Shown piece by piece: positions 25,976-34,830 of a stretch of 64,000 nucleotides of DNA. Numbering within the stretch: position 1 is the first letter of the stretch; every line of letters starts with the position of its first letter. Under the pieces are notes generated by a model. The model was not told the DNA's origin, searched no databases, and saw only the letters and a program-made list of their open reading frames with translations. Where the stretch lies: the NCBI RefSeq assembly GCF_028596025.1, contig NZ_CP117167.1, forward strand, positions 3,596,001 through 3,660,000. The letters are read 5' to 3'. Made by a program: the position numbers and the translations under genes. Source of the DNA: Mucilaginibacter jinjuensis. GTDB taxonomy: Bacteria > Bacteroidota > Bacteroidia > Sphingobacteriales > Sphingobacteriaceae.

Positions 25976-26012
25976 AAAAAAAGCAGACCAGAAATAAATC
26001 CGGCCTGCTTCA
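25976..26012 (-). terminator. Strand-specific terminator for the candidate sRNA
   Basis: 9-bp stem with one G-U pair on the minus strand, long loop, then UUUUUUU (complement of the A-run 25976-25982). On plus there is no T-run after the stem. Confidence 0.7.
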
Positions 26013-26099
26013 ATCACTCTAAAACAATCACCTCTAACTATAGAAGTCTCTTTATATATACAATACTTATGTATTGACCTATTTGCTTATTTAATATAC
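25976..26099 (-). ncRNA. Candidate small RNA, about 120 nt
   Basis: No coding frame is visible. On the minus strand a TATCTTTG promoter element (26109-26102) is followed by ~120 nt and ends in a hairpin with seven U. Predicted hairpins in order: CAATAC-ATAA-GTATTG (26076-26061), CTTCTA-TAGT-TTAGAGG (about 26046-26030, with one G-U), and the terminator AAGCAGGCC...GGTCTGCTT (26010-25981). The terminator pairs better on the minus strand: the one non-Watson-Crick position is G-U there but A-C on the plus strand, and only the minus strand has the T-tract. No minus-strand gene starts upstream, so the terminator needs its own transcript. Confidence 0.55.
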
Positions 26100-26101
26100 T
26101 A

Positions 26102-26131
26102 CAAAGATACGGACTATTAACGTGTAACACG
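26102..26131 (-). promoter_or_regulatory. Candidate sRNA promoter with overlapping palindrome
   Basis: TATCTTTG (26109-26102, minus) is a full match to the -7 consensus. The palindrome cgtgtaacacg (26121-26131) falls between the -7 and the expected -33 region, where a regulator could act. The -33 match itself is weak. Confidence 0.5.
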
Positions 26132-26308
26132 GACACTTATTTTGGTTTTGACCTCTGTATGACAGTGATTTAAGTCATACTTACACTATCTTAGCCTATT
26201 AAAACGTAGAATTATTGCATTCATTGTGTCTGTACGACAATTGATTGCATTTTAAAACTTTTTTCCGCTTTTCGACTTTCATTAGTATCACATGCTTTCT
26301 GATACTTA
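26132..26308. other. mscS leader region with dyads
   Basis: Contains GTATGAC-N10-GTCATAC (26157-26180) and a hairpin agtatca-N9-tgatact (26284-26306) ending 2 bp before the mscS ATG. No open frame or clear promoter was found. Confidence 0.45.
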
Positions 26309-27451
26309 ATGAGTTTACCGAACAAATTACCTCCTGAACTGCTCGAAATTTCTGAAAGAATGCCATCCATTGTTTGGAATGCATTGGTGGCCGGCATAGC
26401 TATATTTATAGGTTTAATAGCCAAGGCTATCATTACACGTATATTAAAATATTATGAGAAGAAAGCCGATTATAAGATTTATTCCTTCTTCCGCTCCTTC
26501 ATCATACACTTGGGTGTACCCTTCACTTATTTTATCCCACTTTTTTTATTAAATATATCATTGCCGCTGATGCGGATGGATAAGTTGTATTATGACCCGC
26601 TCGACAGGCTGATTGATATTCTTCTCACGCTCGCTTTTGCCAACATATTAATAAGCTGTATACGTGTAGGTGAAGATTATATTTATCACCTGTATGACCT
26701 TAACAAAGCCGATAATTTAAAAGAACGGAAAATACGCACACAATTATCCTTTATCCGGAAGCTTGTTGTGGCTATTATCATCTTTGTAACCATCGCCATT
26801 ATTTTACTCAGCTTTGAGAGTATGCGTAAAATTGGCACAGGCTTACTTACCGGTGTTGGTGTTGGCGGTATTATAGTAGGTTTTGCTGCACAAACCTCGT
26901 TAGGGAACTTGTTAGCAGGTTTTCAGATTGCTTTTACCCAGCCTATCCGTATTGATGATGTACTGGTTGTAGAAGGCGAATGGGGGCGTGTGGAGGATAT
27001 TACACTTACCTACGTGGTGTTAAGAATTTGGGATCAGCGCAGGCTGATTTTACCGATCAATTATTTTATAACGAAGCCATTTCAAAACTGGACGCGGATT
27101 TCTGCAGATATTTTGGGTACGGTGTTCATCTACATGGATTATTCAATTCCAATTGAACCCTTGCGTAAAGAGTTTGATGATTTGCTTACTAAAACCAAAT
27201 TGTGGGACGGTAAAGTAAAAGTGTTACAGATTACGGATGCCAAGGAGAAAACCATTGAAATCCGTTTGTTGATGAGCTCAGGTAATTCATCAGACGCGTT
27301 TGACCTGCGTTGTTTTATCCGTGAAAATATGATCACGTACATACAAAAGAATTACCCGGAAAGCCTTCCAAAATTGCGTGCCGAATTTATTGGTACTCCG
27401 TTCCAAACACCACCCTCAGCAGAGCTGGGTAACGCAGTTAAGCAGCCGTAA
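26309..27451 (+). CDS. Small-conductance mechanosensitive channel, MscS family
   Basis: 380-residue inner-membrane channel that releases solutes on osmotic downshift. Four to five hydrophobic helices: ~25-45, 70-90, 105-125, 148-170, and the pore helix with GIGVGGIIVGFAAQTSLGNLLAGFQI-like small-residue packing near 180-215. The downstream IDDVLVVEGEWGRVEDITLTYVVLRIWDQRRLILPINYF is the MscS beta domain, followed by the vestibule alpha/beta domain. Longer at the N-terminus than E. coli MscS (286 residues), like the plant/Bacteroidota forms. Its 3' end overlaps the convergent DUF4126 gene by 14 bp. Confidence 0.92.
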   Translation: MSLPNKLPPELLEISERMPSIVWNALVAGIAIFIGLIAKAIITRILKYYEKKADYKIYSFFRSFIIHLGVPFTYFIPLFLLNISLPLMRMDKLYYDPLDRLIDILLTLAFANILISCIRVGEDYIYHLYDLNKADNLKERKIRTQLSFIRKLVVAIIIFVTIAIILLSFESMRKIGTGLLTGVGVGGIIVGFAAQTSLGNLLAGFQIAFTQPIRIDDVLVVEGEWGRVEDITLTYVVLRIWDQRRLILPINYFITKPFQNWTRISADILGTVFIYMDYSIPIEPLRKEFDDLLTKTKLWDGKVKVLQITDAKEKTIEIRLLMSSGNSSDAFDLRCFIRENMITYIQKNYPESLPKLRAEFIGTPFQTPPSAELGNAVKQP

Positions 27452-27923
27452 CTAAAGTTGCCCCGCTGGCTGCTACCAAAGCGTCTTCTATCATGCCGAT
27501 AACCGGATCTAAGATAGTGGTACGCTTCACTGTATTTTTACGGATAAAGAAGCTTACAAAAGTTGATGCAGCCGCAGTTGTACCGCCTATTAAAGCGCCG
27601 GTCATTGCATTATTTCCCGATGCCTTGTAGATACTTGCCCCGGCCAATGCACCCGATAAGAATCGCCCGGTTAGGCCTATTGGATTAATTCTGTTTGGGG
27701 CTGATGGTAATTTATCACCTAAAAATTCGCCCACTGCTAATACTTTTAAAACCATGGCCACTTTCTCTGATTGCATGAGGTTAAGAGGCCCTCCTTCTAA
27801 CTTATTAGAATGGTGATGACTTAGTATATGACTGGTTATTGCCGGTGCTGACATGGCACGCATGCCTGCCAATGTACCTAAACCTATAGTTTGCCAAAAT
27901 GGGTCTGTTAGTTTTAATGCCAT
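27438..27923 (-). CDS. DUF4126 family membrane protein
   Basis: 161 residues with four or so short hydrophobic segments rich in Gly/Ala (LGTLAGMRAMSAPAI, SGALAGASIYKASG, ALIGGTTAAASTF, DALVAASGATLV). The N-terminal IGLGTLAGMRAMSAPA is characteristic of DUF4126, a family of unknown role. Convergent overlap with mscS of 14 bp, and divergent from the membrane protein at 28086. Confidence 0.8.
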   Translation of the reverse strand: MALKLTDPFWQTIGLGTLAGMRAMSAPAITSHILSHHHSNKLEGGPLNLMQSEKVAMVLKVLAVGEFLGDKLPSAPNRINPIGLTGRFLSGALAGASIYKASGNNAMTGALIGGTTAAASTFVSFFIRKNTVKRTTILDPVIGMIEDALVAASGATLVTAA

Positions 27924-28085
27924 GATTTTCTTTATTACCTGTTTTGTTAATAACCAGCAGCACCTCCGCTTGTTTCTGCAAAAGCATTCTAATTTTACTA
28001 TTAACCTAAATAATTCTACTTTATGACAGAAAATTAAATCAATAATTAATTACCGGTGTTGATTTACAAAATAAACATCGATACC

Positions 28086-28631
28086 ATGAGACTAAAACAA
28101 GATAATGCTGCAGGCGAATTTGGCAGCGCAATAGGTAAAGGCCTGCTGGCCGGTTTGGCCGGCACGGCAGCCATGACGCTTTCGCAAATGATTGAAATGA
28201 AGATCACAAAACGCGAGCCCAGCGATGCGCCAATTAAAGTGGTTTCACAGGTTGCAGATATTAAGCCAACCAGCGAGGCCGAGAAAACAAAAGTAAACAA
28301 TGAAATTCACTGGGGCTATGGTACAGCATTAGGTGTATCACGGGGAATTATATCCCTAACGGGTTTAAAAGGCGTACCCGCTACCCTACTGCATTTTGGC
28401 CTGGTGTGGACTGCTGCTATGGTGATGTTACCTAAATTTCATGCAGCGCCTCCTGTAACCGAAGAAAGCCCTAAAGCCATTGCTATTGATGCCCTGCACC
28501 ATGCGGTATATGCTGTGGCAGCAGGCTTGGCTTTCGAAGCCTTAAACGCAGGTGCCAAACAAGAACGTAAATTTGATAAACTGGTTAGGCAGTTGAAATT
28601 GAAAGGTTTAATTAGTAAGTTGAAATATTAA
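28086..28631 (+). CDS. Membrane protein, YagU/DUF1440-like
   Basis: 181 residues from ATG 28086; an earlier in-frame start at 28056 adds a poorly conserved stretch. Hydrophobic segments: GLLAGLAGTAAMTLSQM (near 20-36), the GYGTALGVSRGII segment (~73-90), LLHFGLVWTAAMVMLP (~102-117) and AVYAVAAGLAFEAL (~140-155). The GTAAMTLSQ beginning and HWGYG motif resemble YagU/DUF1440 proteins; identity is tentative. Lys-rich C-terminal tail. Confidence 0.6.
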   Translation: MRLKQDNAAGEFGSAIGKGLLAGLAGTAAMTLSQMIEMKITKREPSDAPIKVVSQVADIKPTSEAEKTKVNNEIHWGYGTALGVSRGIISLTGLKGVPATLLHFGLVWTAAMVMLPKFHAAPPVTEESPKAIAIDALHHAVYAVAAGLAFEALNAGAKQERKFDKLVRQLKLKGLISKLKY

Positions 28632-28878
28632 TCTGCGATATTGTAAAGAGACATCACGGAGTAAGAAAGACAAAAAATATTGTACCTCTACGGAACATCC
28701 ATTAATTGTAGAGACACAATATTTTGTGTCTCCCGTCATACAGAGCCGACCTGTAAAGAGACACAAAGTATTGTGCCTCTACGGAGATGTATTAAACAGA
28801 AAGGGCGATATGAAAAATCATATCGCCCTTTCTCTATTTACGTAGAGGCACAATACTTTGTGTCTCCGTTATGTAGGG
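28632..28878. repeat. Repeat cluster: two REPIN-like pairs around a terminator
   Basis: Units: a degraded copy at 28666-28691 (minus), a full one at 28708-28733 (plus), a copy at 28758-28783 (minus) and one at 28841-28867 (plus). The last two both carry the variant gaggcac/gtgcctc and are exact reverse complements. They enclose the terminator at 28798-28833. Confidence 0.8.
28798..28833. terminator. Bidirectional terminator of membrane protein and RND operon
   Basis: 16-bp perfect stem (arms 28798-28813 and 28818-28833, core gggcgatatga) with loop aaaa. It suits the convergent 28086 gene and the efflux operon. Confidence 0.85.
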
Positions 28879-31800
28879 TTAAACCGCCGGAGTCAGCTCC
28901 TTCTCCTCAACAACCGTTTTCTTTTTAAAGAAACGATCTTTAAGACGGATTCGGATGATGTACATACACGGCACCAGTATCAGGGTAATAATAGTTGCAA
29001 AACCCAAACCGAAGATCATAGTCCACGATAATGGCCCCCAGAAGGCAACGTTATCACCACCGAAATAGATATGCGGTTTAAAGTCGGTAAACAAACCAAC
29101 GAAATCGATATTGAAACCAACGGCCAATGGTATTAAGCCCATAATGGCAGCGCTGGCTGTTAACAATACCGGCGTCATACGGGTACGTGCAGCTTCAACC
29201 ACGGCATCGTGCACGTTGTGGGTTTCTTCCATCAGCATATCGGTAAACTCAACCAGTAAGATACCGTTACGTACTACCACACCCGCAAGGGCAATGATAC
29301 CTACACCGGTCATTACGATAGAGAACGTCATGTGGAAGGTACTTAAGCCAAGTAACACACCAATAATACTGAAGAAGATCTCACTGAGGATGATAAACGT
29401 TTTACCAACCGAGTTAAACTGCGCCATCAGAATGATGAGGATCAATCCGAATGAGATCATTAACGCTGTACCCAGGAAGGTTGCCGTTTCTATCTGGTCT
29501 TCCTGCGCACCACCCATTTTATAAGTTACCCCATCGGGGAACCTGAAGGTACGCAGTGCGCTTGTTATAGCTGCGTTAACTTCTGTAGGATTATAAGGCT
29601 TGATAACGCTCGATCCCAGAGTTAAAACACGTCTCGATTGCTTGTGCTTGATATTAGCATACGTATTGGTATAACGAATATCTGTAAAAGCCGAGATAGG
29701 TACCTGGCGGATTGCACCACCACTGGCTAAATCGCGATAGGTCATTTTCATATTACGCAACAGATCGATATTATAACGCTGATCTTCCTGTGCGCGCACG
29801 TTTATTTCATAGTTATCTTCTTTAGTATTTCTAAAATCAGAAGCCTTCCAGCCATATACAGAAGTAAGCAAAGATTGAGTTATCTGGGCCGTTGTAATAC
29901 CCTCGCGGTTAGCACGTTCACGGTTAATATCAAACACAATCTCGGGTTTAACATTCTCTACATCGGGTACTAAACCTTCAATACCTGCAATTTTTTGCTG
30001 ATCGATGTACTTTTTCATACGTTCGGCAGTTTTAACCAATGTATCAAGGTTATCGCCGGTTATTTCAAGGCTGATATCCTTTTGTACCGGTGGGCCAGAG
30101 TTTTCCTGCGCTACTGAAATTTTAGCACCGGGAACACCTTGAACTGTCTGGCGAATCCTGTTCAATATTGCTTTAGTATCTTTTCCATTCCGCTTCGCAA
30201 ATTCAACGAAGGCAACTGTGATTTTTCCTTTGTTATAGTAAGTGCCCTGATCTTCATCTGTTGGGTCTGTTACCCCTACCGAAACGTTAGAGATGATAGA
30301 TGATACCACGTCTTTATCCGGCTCAACAACCTGTGCAACACGTTTCTCCAATTTAGCTACCACATCGTTGGTATAATTCTGATCGGTACCAATTGGCATC
30401 GTCACATATACATAAGCAAAGTTAGGGTCGCCCGATGGGAACTGCTCTACCTTAAGGTTACTTACAACTGTAAAGGCAATACTTACGAAGAACAGCACAA
30501 TAACGCCTCCCAATATCCACCATGGGCTTTGAACTGCTTTTTCCAATATGCGGGCATACCAGTTTTGGAAACGCGGCCAGAGATTTTTTTGGAATTTATC
30601 GATCACCCGTAACAGCACAAAGTGATTTAACAAGTATAATAGAATGGCAAATACAACGAAGTTACCTACCCCTCTGTTCATCAGATAGCCTAAAACAGCA
30701 GCACCACCCATAAACATCAATACACGTAATACCTTCTTATCGAATTTTGGATTATCATGCTCGCCTTCATGGTGAGGTTTCATAAAATCAACCGCGAAAA
30801 CCGGGTTCATAATATAGGCTACCAATAACGACGCTAATAAGGTAATGATCAGCGTAATTGGCAGGAAGAACATGAAGTGACCGATTAAGCTGTTCCAGAA
30901 TGCCAAAGGCACAAACGGTGCGAGCGTAGTCATGGTACCAGAGAATACGGGTAAGAATACTTCACCTGCAGCCATTTTAGCGGCTTGTTTAATTGGTACA
31001 GCTCCATTATTAAATATCCGATGCGTGTTTTCAATTACCACAATGGCATCATCCACCACAATACCCAGCGCCAGCAGGAAGGAGAACAACACAATCATAT
31101 TGAGAGTAAACCCAATTGCCGGCATTACAAGGAAAGCGATAAAGCATGATAGCGGTACCGACAAGGCCACGAAAATAGCATTGGTGCTACCCATAAAAAA
31201 CATCAGGATAACGGTAACCAATATAAAACCAATGATGATCGTATTGATCAAATCGTTCAGGGTAGAACGTGTTTTGTCAGACTGGTCGCCGGTAATGGTA
31301 ATATCTAATCCTTTAGGGAAAACTGTTTTTTGTTTTACTTTAATCAGGTCATAGATCTTATCTGAAGCCTCGATCAGGTTTTCACCCGATCTTTTACTAA
31401 CGTTAAGTGTAATTACATTTTTAAAATTAGGGTTGTTAGGCGTTTTTAAACGTGCAAAACTCTCCTGATCCTGAAACCCATCTACAACCTGGGCAATATC
31501 GCGCAGATATACTGCCTTGCCTTGCGGGTTACGGATAATTAAGGCGTTAACCTCGTCTGCACTTTTAAAGTCCTGTTTAATATCTATAGCTCGCTGTACA
31601 CCATCATTTACGAGTGCACCCGCCGATGAAATCACGTTTTCATTACCCACAGCCTGGATGATATCATTATAACTGATTTGAGCAGCCGTCATCTTATTCA
31701 AATCTACGTTGATCTGGATGTTAGGCTTTAAGGCACCAACTTCCTCAACTTTAGATATTTCTTTCATGCCCTCAATATCATCCTTGATATTATCTGCATA

Positions 31801-32292
31801 TTCCTTCAATTTTTTCAGGTCGTAGTTACCAGAAATATTGATGTATAGAATAGGCAAATCGGCTACGTTGATGTCGGAGATAACAGATTCTTTCAGATTG
31901 TTATCATTCTGTGGTAAATCCTGTTTGGCTTTATCAACCGCATCTTTCACATCCTGTTTAGCATCCTTGATTTTAATATCAGCGTTAAATTCAGCCGTTA
32001 TTATTGATACGTTTTGCTGGGTATTTGAAGTAACCTTTTTTAAGCCCTTTAACGACTTTAGTTGCTTCTCCAATTGTTTGGTTACCAGTGTCTCAATATT
32101 TTGAGGAGACTGGCCCGCATACGCAGTAGTGATATACACTTTCGACTGAGCAATATCCGGGAAGTTCTCTTTTGGTAACCTGTTATAACTCAACAGCCCG
32201 AGTAACGTAATGAGGAATATCATTACATAAACTGCTGTTTTGTTATCTATGGCCCAACTCGAGGGGCCAAATTCTTTGTCTAAATCTTTCAT
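28879..32292 (-). CDS. RND efflux transporter permease (AcrB/HAE1-like)
   Basis: 1137-residue inner-membrane pump using the proton gradient. After a cytoplasmic start, TM1 is VYVMIFLITLLGLLSY; FPDIAQSKVYITTAYAGQSPQNIE is the conserved start of the first periplasmic domain. The TM4 proton-relay motif GIVVDDAIVVIEN (two Asp) is near 405-420. The second half repeats the pattern with a periplasmic domain from ~625 and TM helices to the end (GFATIITLILVPCMYII). Extra hydrophobic stretch near 535-570 compared with AcrB. It follows its adaptor by 19 bp. The substrate may be drugs, solvents or metabolites; not deducible. Confidence 0.93.
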   Translation of the reverse strand: MKDLDKEFGPSSWAIDNKTAVYVMIFLITLLGLLSYNRLPKENFPDIAQSKVYITTAYAGQSPQNIETLVTKQLEKQLKSLKGLKKVTSNTQQNVSIITAEFNADIKIKDAKQDVKDAVDKAKQDLPQNDNNLKESVISDINVADLPILYINISGNYDLKKLKEYADNIKDDIEGMKEISKVEEVGALKPNIQINVDLNKMTAAQISYNDIIQAVGNENVISSAGALVNDGVQRAIDIKQDFKSADEVNALIIRNPQGKAVYLRDIAQVVDGFQDQESFARLKTPNNPNFKNVITLNVSKRSGENLIEASDKIYDLIKVKQKTVFPKGLDITITGDQSDKTRSTLNDLINTIIIGFILVTVILMFFMGSTNAIFVALSVPLSCFIAFLVMPAIGFTLNMIVLFSFLLALGIVVDDAIVVIENTHRIFNNGAVPIKQAAKMAAGEVFLPVFSGTMTTLAPFVPLAFWNSLIGHFMFFLPITLIITLLASLLVAYIMNPVFAVDFMKPHHEGEHDNPKFDKKVLRVLMFMGGAAVLGYLMNRGVGNFVVFAILLYLLNHFVLLRVIDKFQKNLWPRFQNWYARILEKAVQSPWWILGGVIVLFFVSIAFTVVSNLKVEQFPSGDPNFAYVYVTMPIGTDQNYTNDVVAKLEKRVAQVVEPDKDVVSSIISNVSVGVTDPTDEDQGTYYNKGKITVAFVEFAKRNGKDTKAILNRIRQTVQGVPGAKISVAQENSGPPVQKDISLEITGDNLDTLVKTAERMKKYIDQQKIAGIEGLVPDVENVKPEIVFDINRERANREGITTAQITQSLLTSVYGWKASDFRNTKEDNYEINVRAQEDQRYNIDLLRNMKMTYRDLASGGAIRQVPISAFTDIRYTNTYANIKHKQSRRVLTLGSSVIKPYNPTEVNAAITSALRTFRFPDGVTYKMGGAQEDQIETATFLGTALMISFGLILIILMAQFNSVGKTFIILSEIFFSIIGVLLGLSTFHMTFSIVMTGVGIIALAGVVVRNGILLVEFTDMLMEETHNVHDAVVEAARTRMTPVLLTASAAIMGLIPLAVGFNIDFVGLFTDFKPHIYFGGDNVAFWGPLSWTMIFGLGFATIITLILVPCMYIIRIRLKDRFFKKKTVVEEKELTPAV

Positions 32293-32311
32293 TTCAAATT
32301 AGTTTAAAAGA

Positions 32312-33418
32312 TTAATTAGCTGATGAAGCTTTAACTTTATCACCATCTTCAATATCATTTGCACCATCAGTTACCAGTTTATCACCTGCTGAGATGCCTG
32401 ATAATATTTCGGCACTGCCACCGTAAACTCTGCCTACCTTAACCGTTTTTTGTTTAGCGATACCATTGTCATCAACAAAAACATAATCGCCCTGCTCCGA
32501 TTTTTGAATTGCTTTAAAAGGAACAACTAATGCAGTTTTGCTATTATAATCGGCAATTTTTAAGGTAGCTGTCATGTTAGGGCGCAATGTTTTGCGGCTT
32601 GGTAATTTTACCTCCACAGCAAAACTGCGCGATCCCGGATCAATTACTTTAGCAGCAAATGTTACCACAGCATCCAGTGAATCGGCAGCATCAGGAACCA
32701 ATATTTTAACATGGTCGCCCTGGTTTACGCGGCCAGAATAAGACTCTGGTACATCGGCCTTAACCTTTAATACATCGGCATTTACAATACGGATGCCATT
32801 TTGGCCCGGCTGAGCAACCTGACCCAATTTCAAATCCATTTGGTCAACAGTACCATTAATTGGCGATTTGATGCTATACATTACAGCCTGTTGCTGTAAC
32901 GAAGCCAGTTGTTTTTGGCTGCCTTCTAAAGCAGTTTTTGCTTGCAGGAATTGTACCTCTGTACCAATTTTTTGATCCCAAAGGTTCTTTTGGCGCTGGT
33001 ATAAAGTTTTGTTTAAATCAACCTGGGTTGCAACCTGGGCAATGTTTTGTTTCAACACGTTATCATCCAATTGAACCAGTGTCTGGCCTTTGCTTACGTG
33101 GTCGCCCACCTTTACATAAATAGATGTAATTGTACCCGGCGATTGCGGATAAGCAGTTACGTTATCCTGCGCATCAATACGGCCCTGTATTTGTATGTAG
33201 TTAGTAAAATTGCCTTGCTTTACTTCAACCACGTTAACATCAGTAACTTTTGCCGAATCCTGTGCTCCGCCTTTAGTTTCAAGCGCTGCAATTTTTCCTG
33301 CAATTTCAGATTGTTGTTTTTTCAGGTCTGCCAGTTCGGCTTTAGGGTCTTTTGGCTTGTTGTTGCAGGCCGCCAAAGCCATTAAAGCAACTGTACTGGT
33401 GTATAATATTTTTTTCAT
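32312..33418 (-). CDS. RND periplasmic adaptor (membrane fusion lipoprotein)
   Basis: 368 residues. Signal peptide with lipobox LAAC gives lipidated Cys18. An N-terminal coiled-coil segment (AELADLKKQQSEIAGKIAALETKGG) is followed by the lipoyl half-motif GTITSIYVKVGDHVSKGQTLVQLD, an alpha-hairpin (residues ~110-165), the second lipoyl half (YSIKSPINGTVDQMDLKLGQVAQPG), then beta-barrel and membrane-proximal domains. It links the permease to the TolC-type channel. Thirty-one bp after tolC, 19 bp before the permease. Confidence 0.92.
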   Translation of the reverse strand: MKKILYTSTVALMALAACNNKPKDPKAELADLKKQQSEIAGKIAALETKGGAQDSAKVTDVNVVEVKQGNFTNYIQIQGRIDAQDNVTAYPQSPGTITSIYVKVGDHVSKGQTLVQLDDNVLKQNIAQVATQVDLNKTLYQRQKNLWDQKIGTEVQFLQAKTALEGSQKQLASLQQQAVMYSIKSPINGTVDQMDLKLGQVAQPGQNGIRIVNADVLKVKADVPESYSGRVNQGDHVKILVPDAADSLDAVVTFAAKVIDPGSRSFAVEVKLPSRKTLRPNMTATLKIADYNSKTALVVPFKAIQKSEQGDYVFVDDNGIAKQKTVKVGRVYGGSAEILSGISAGDKLVTDGANDIEDGDKVKASSAN

Positions 33419-33449
33419 GTATGTTTTGTCTATGATTGATTAGCTGTGA

Positions 33450-34802
33450 TTATTGAATGCGTCCGTATGCTCTGTCAAGATCTACTTTGCTGATTAAGGC
33501 ATTGTATAAACCTTGTATATAACTGTTATCTGCCGTTACTAATGATGTTTCGGCCTGGGTTACCTCAATGCTTGAGCCCACTCCCTGCTGGTATTTAATC
33601 CTTGAAACCCTTAATACCTCTTCTGCAACCTCACGGTTATGCTTTTGGTTGTTTAAAGTTTGCAAGCCGTTGATGTAGCCAATACGAGCAGCACTGGTTT
33701 GCAGGTTTAAAGCATTCTTCAGGTTGTCCATATCGTTCTGTGTTTTTTGAACAGAAATTTTGGCCTGCTTAACCTGGTTAGTACGTTGGAAACCATTGAA
33801 AATTGGAACTTTCAGATTAATGCCAATATAGCTCGACGGAAACTGTGAGTTATATAAAGTATTAAAGCTGTTATTCTGATAAGACGAAGTATAGTTTGCA
33901 ACAGCAGACAGCGTTGGCAGGAACTGTGATTTCTGTCTTTGAAGATCGAGTTTGTTTAATTTCAATTGTGTTTCATATAAACTATACTCTACCCGTTTAT
34001 GGTAAGCTGCTGTATCTGTAGCGGCAAGTATAGTTTCAGTTTCTTCAAGCTTAACATCCTCTAACTTATCTTTAAGCGTTAACTGGGTTTCAATAGGCAT
34101 ACCCATTTGAAACTTAAGCATCTGGATATTAAGTACCAATAACCTAAGCGTGTTGGCGCGTGTAGTAACCAAATCATTTAGTTGTACGCTTACACGGTCA
34201 ACATCAATCTTTTCAACAAAGCCTTGTTTATTCTGGGCAGCAGTTTGGTCGTACTGCTCTTTAATCTGTTTAATATTGGCATCAAGTAACTTAATGCTTT
34301 CGCCGCTAACTAATACCTGGTAGTAAGCTTTAGTAACCTGCACATTGGCTTCTATTAAACTACGTGTAACATTACGCTGCGAAAGCTCTTTGTAGGTTTT
34401 TGAAGCCTTTAAGCCAACGAGGTAACTGCCATCGAACAAGATCTGGCTTGCATCCAAACCTAAATTAGACTGGTATTTTACACCAAATTTAAGGGGGATA
34501 TAAGTACCCGGCTGCCCTATAAACTCACCCGGTATTAAGGTGGTTGGTATTTTTACATAATCTAAAAATGAGGCCGAACCATTAATTTGAGGCAAACCGA
34601 TGCCTGTTGTTTCTTTTACTTTGTATTCGGCGCTCTTAACATCCAGGCGTGCATTTACTATGGTATCCTGGTGTAAGTATGCATATTGAATACAATCCGC
34701 CAGTGTAAAATCATAGGACGGACTAACCGCAGGCGTTTGCTGTGCATAACTGTTTAAGGTAGCCATGCATAACACCAATCCCGCTTTAATTACATTCTTC
34801 AT
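33450..34802 (-). CDS. TolC-family outer membrane efflux protein
   Basis: 450 residues with a signal peptide (GLVLCMATLNSYAQ). Two outer-membrane efflux protein repeats (roughly 30-230 and 260-445) with long amphipathic helices (SGESIKLLDANIKQIKEQYDQTA, QVKQAKISVQKTQNDMDNLK) and a C-terminal YQQGVGSSIEVTQAETSLVTADNSYIQG, a common TolC motif. It forms the trimeric outer-membrane tunnel of the adjacent pump. Confidence 0.92.
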   Translation of the reverse strand: MKNVIKAGLVLCMATLNSYAQQTPAVSPSYDFTLADCIQYAYLHQDTIVNARLDVKSAEYKVKETTGIGLPQINGSASFLDYVKIPTTLIPGEFIGQPGTYIPLKFGVKYQSNLGLDASQILFDGSYLVGLKASKTYKELSQRNVTRSLIEANVQVTKAYYQVLVSGESIKLLDANIKQIKEQYDQTAAQNKQGFVEKIDVDRVSVQLNDLVTTRANTLRLLVLNIQMLKFQMGMPIETQLTLKDKLEDVKLEETETILAATDTAAYHKRVEYSLYETQLKLNKLDLQRQKSQFLPTLSAVANYTSSYQNNSFNTLYNSQFPSSYIGINLKVPIFNGFQRTNQVKQAKISVQKTQNDMDNLKNALNLQTSAARIGYINGLQTLNNQKHNREVAEEVLRVSRIKYQQGVGSSIEVTQAETSLVTADNSYIQGLYNALISKVDLDRAYGRIQ

Positions 34803-34830
34803 TTGTTGCGTTTATATATTGAGTGGTTGA

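Noticed and set aside
28632-28878. Repeat cluster considered as a CRISPR array
   Set aside because: Units alternate in orientation, are palindromic and have unequal spacers; no cas gene nearby. It fits REPIN-like pairs instead.
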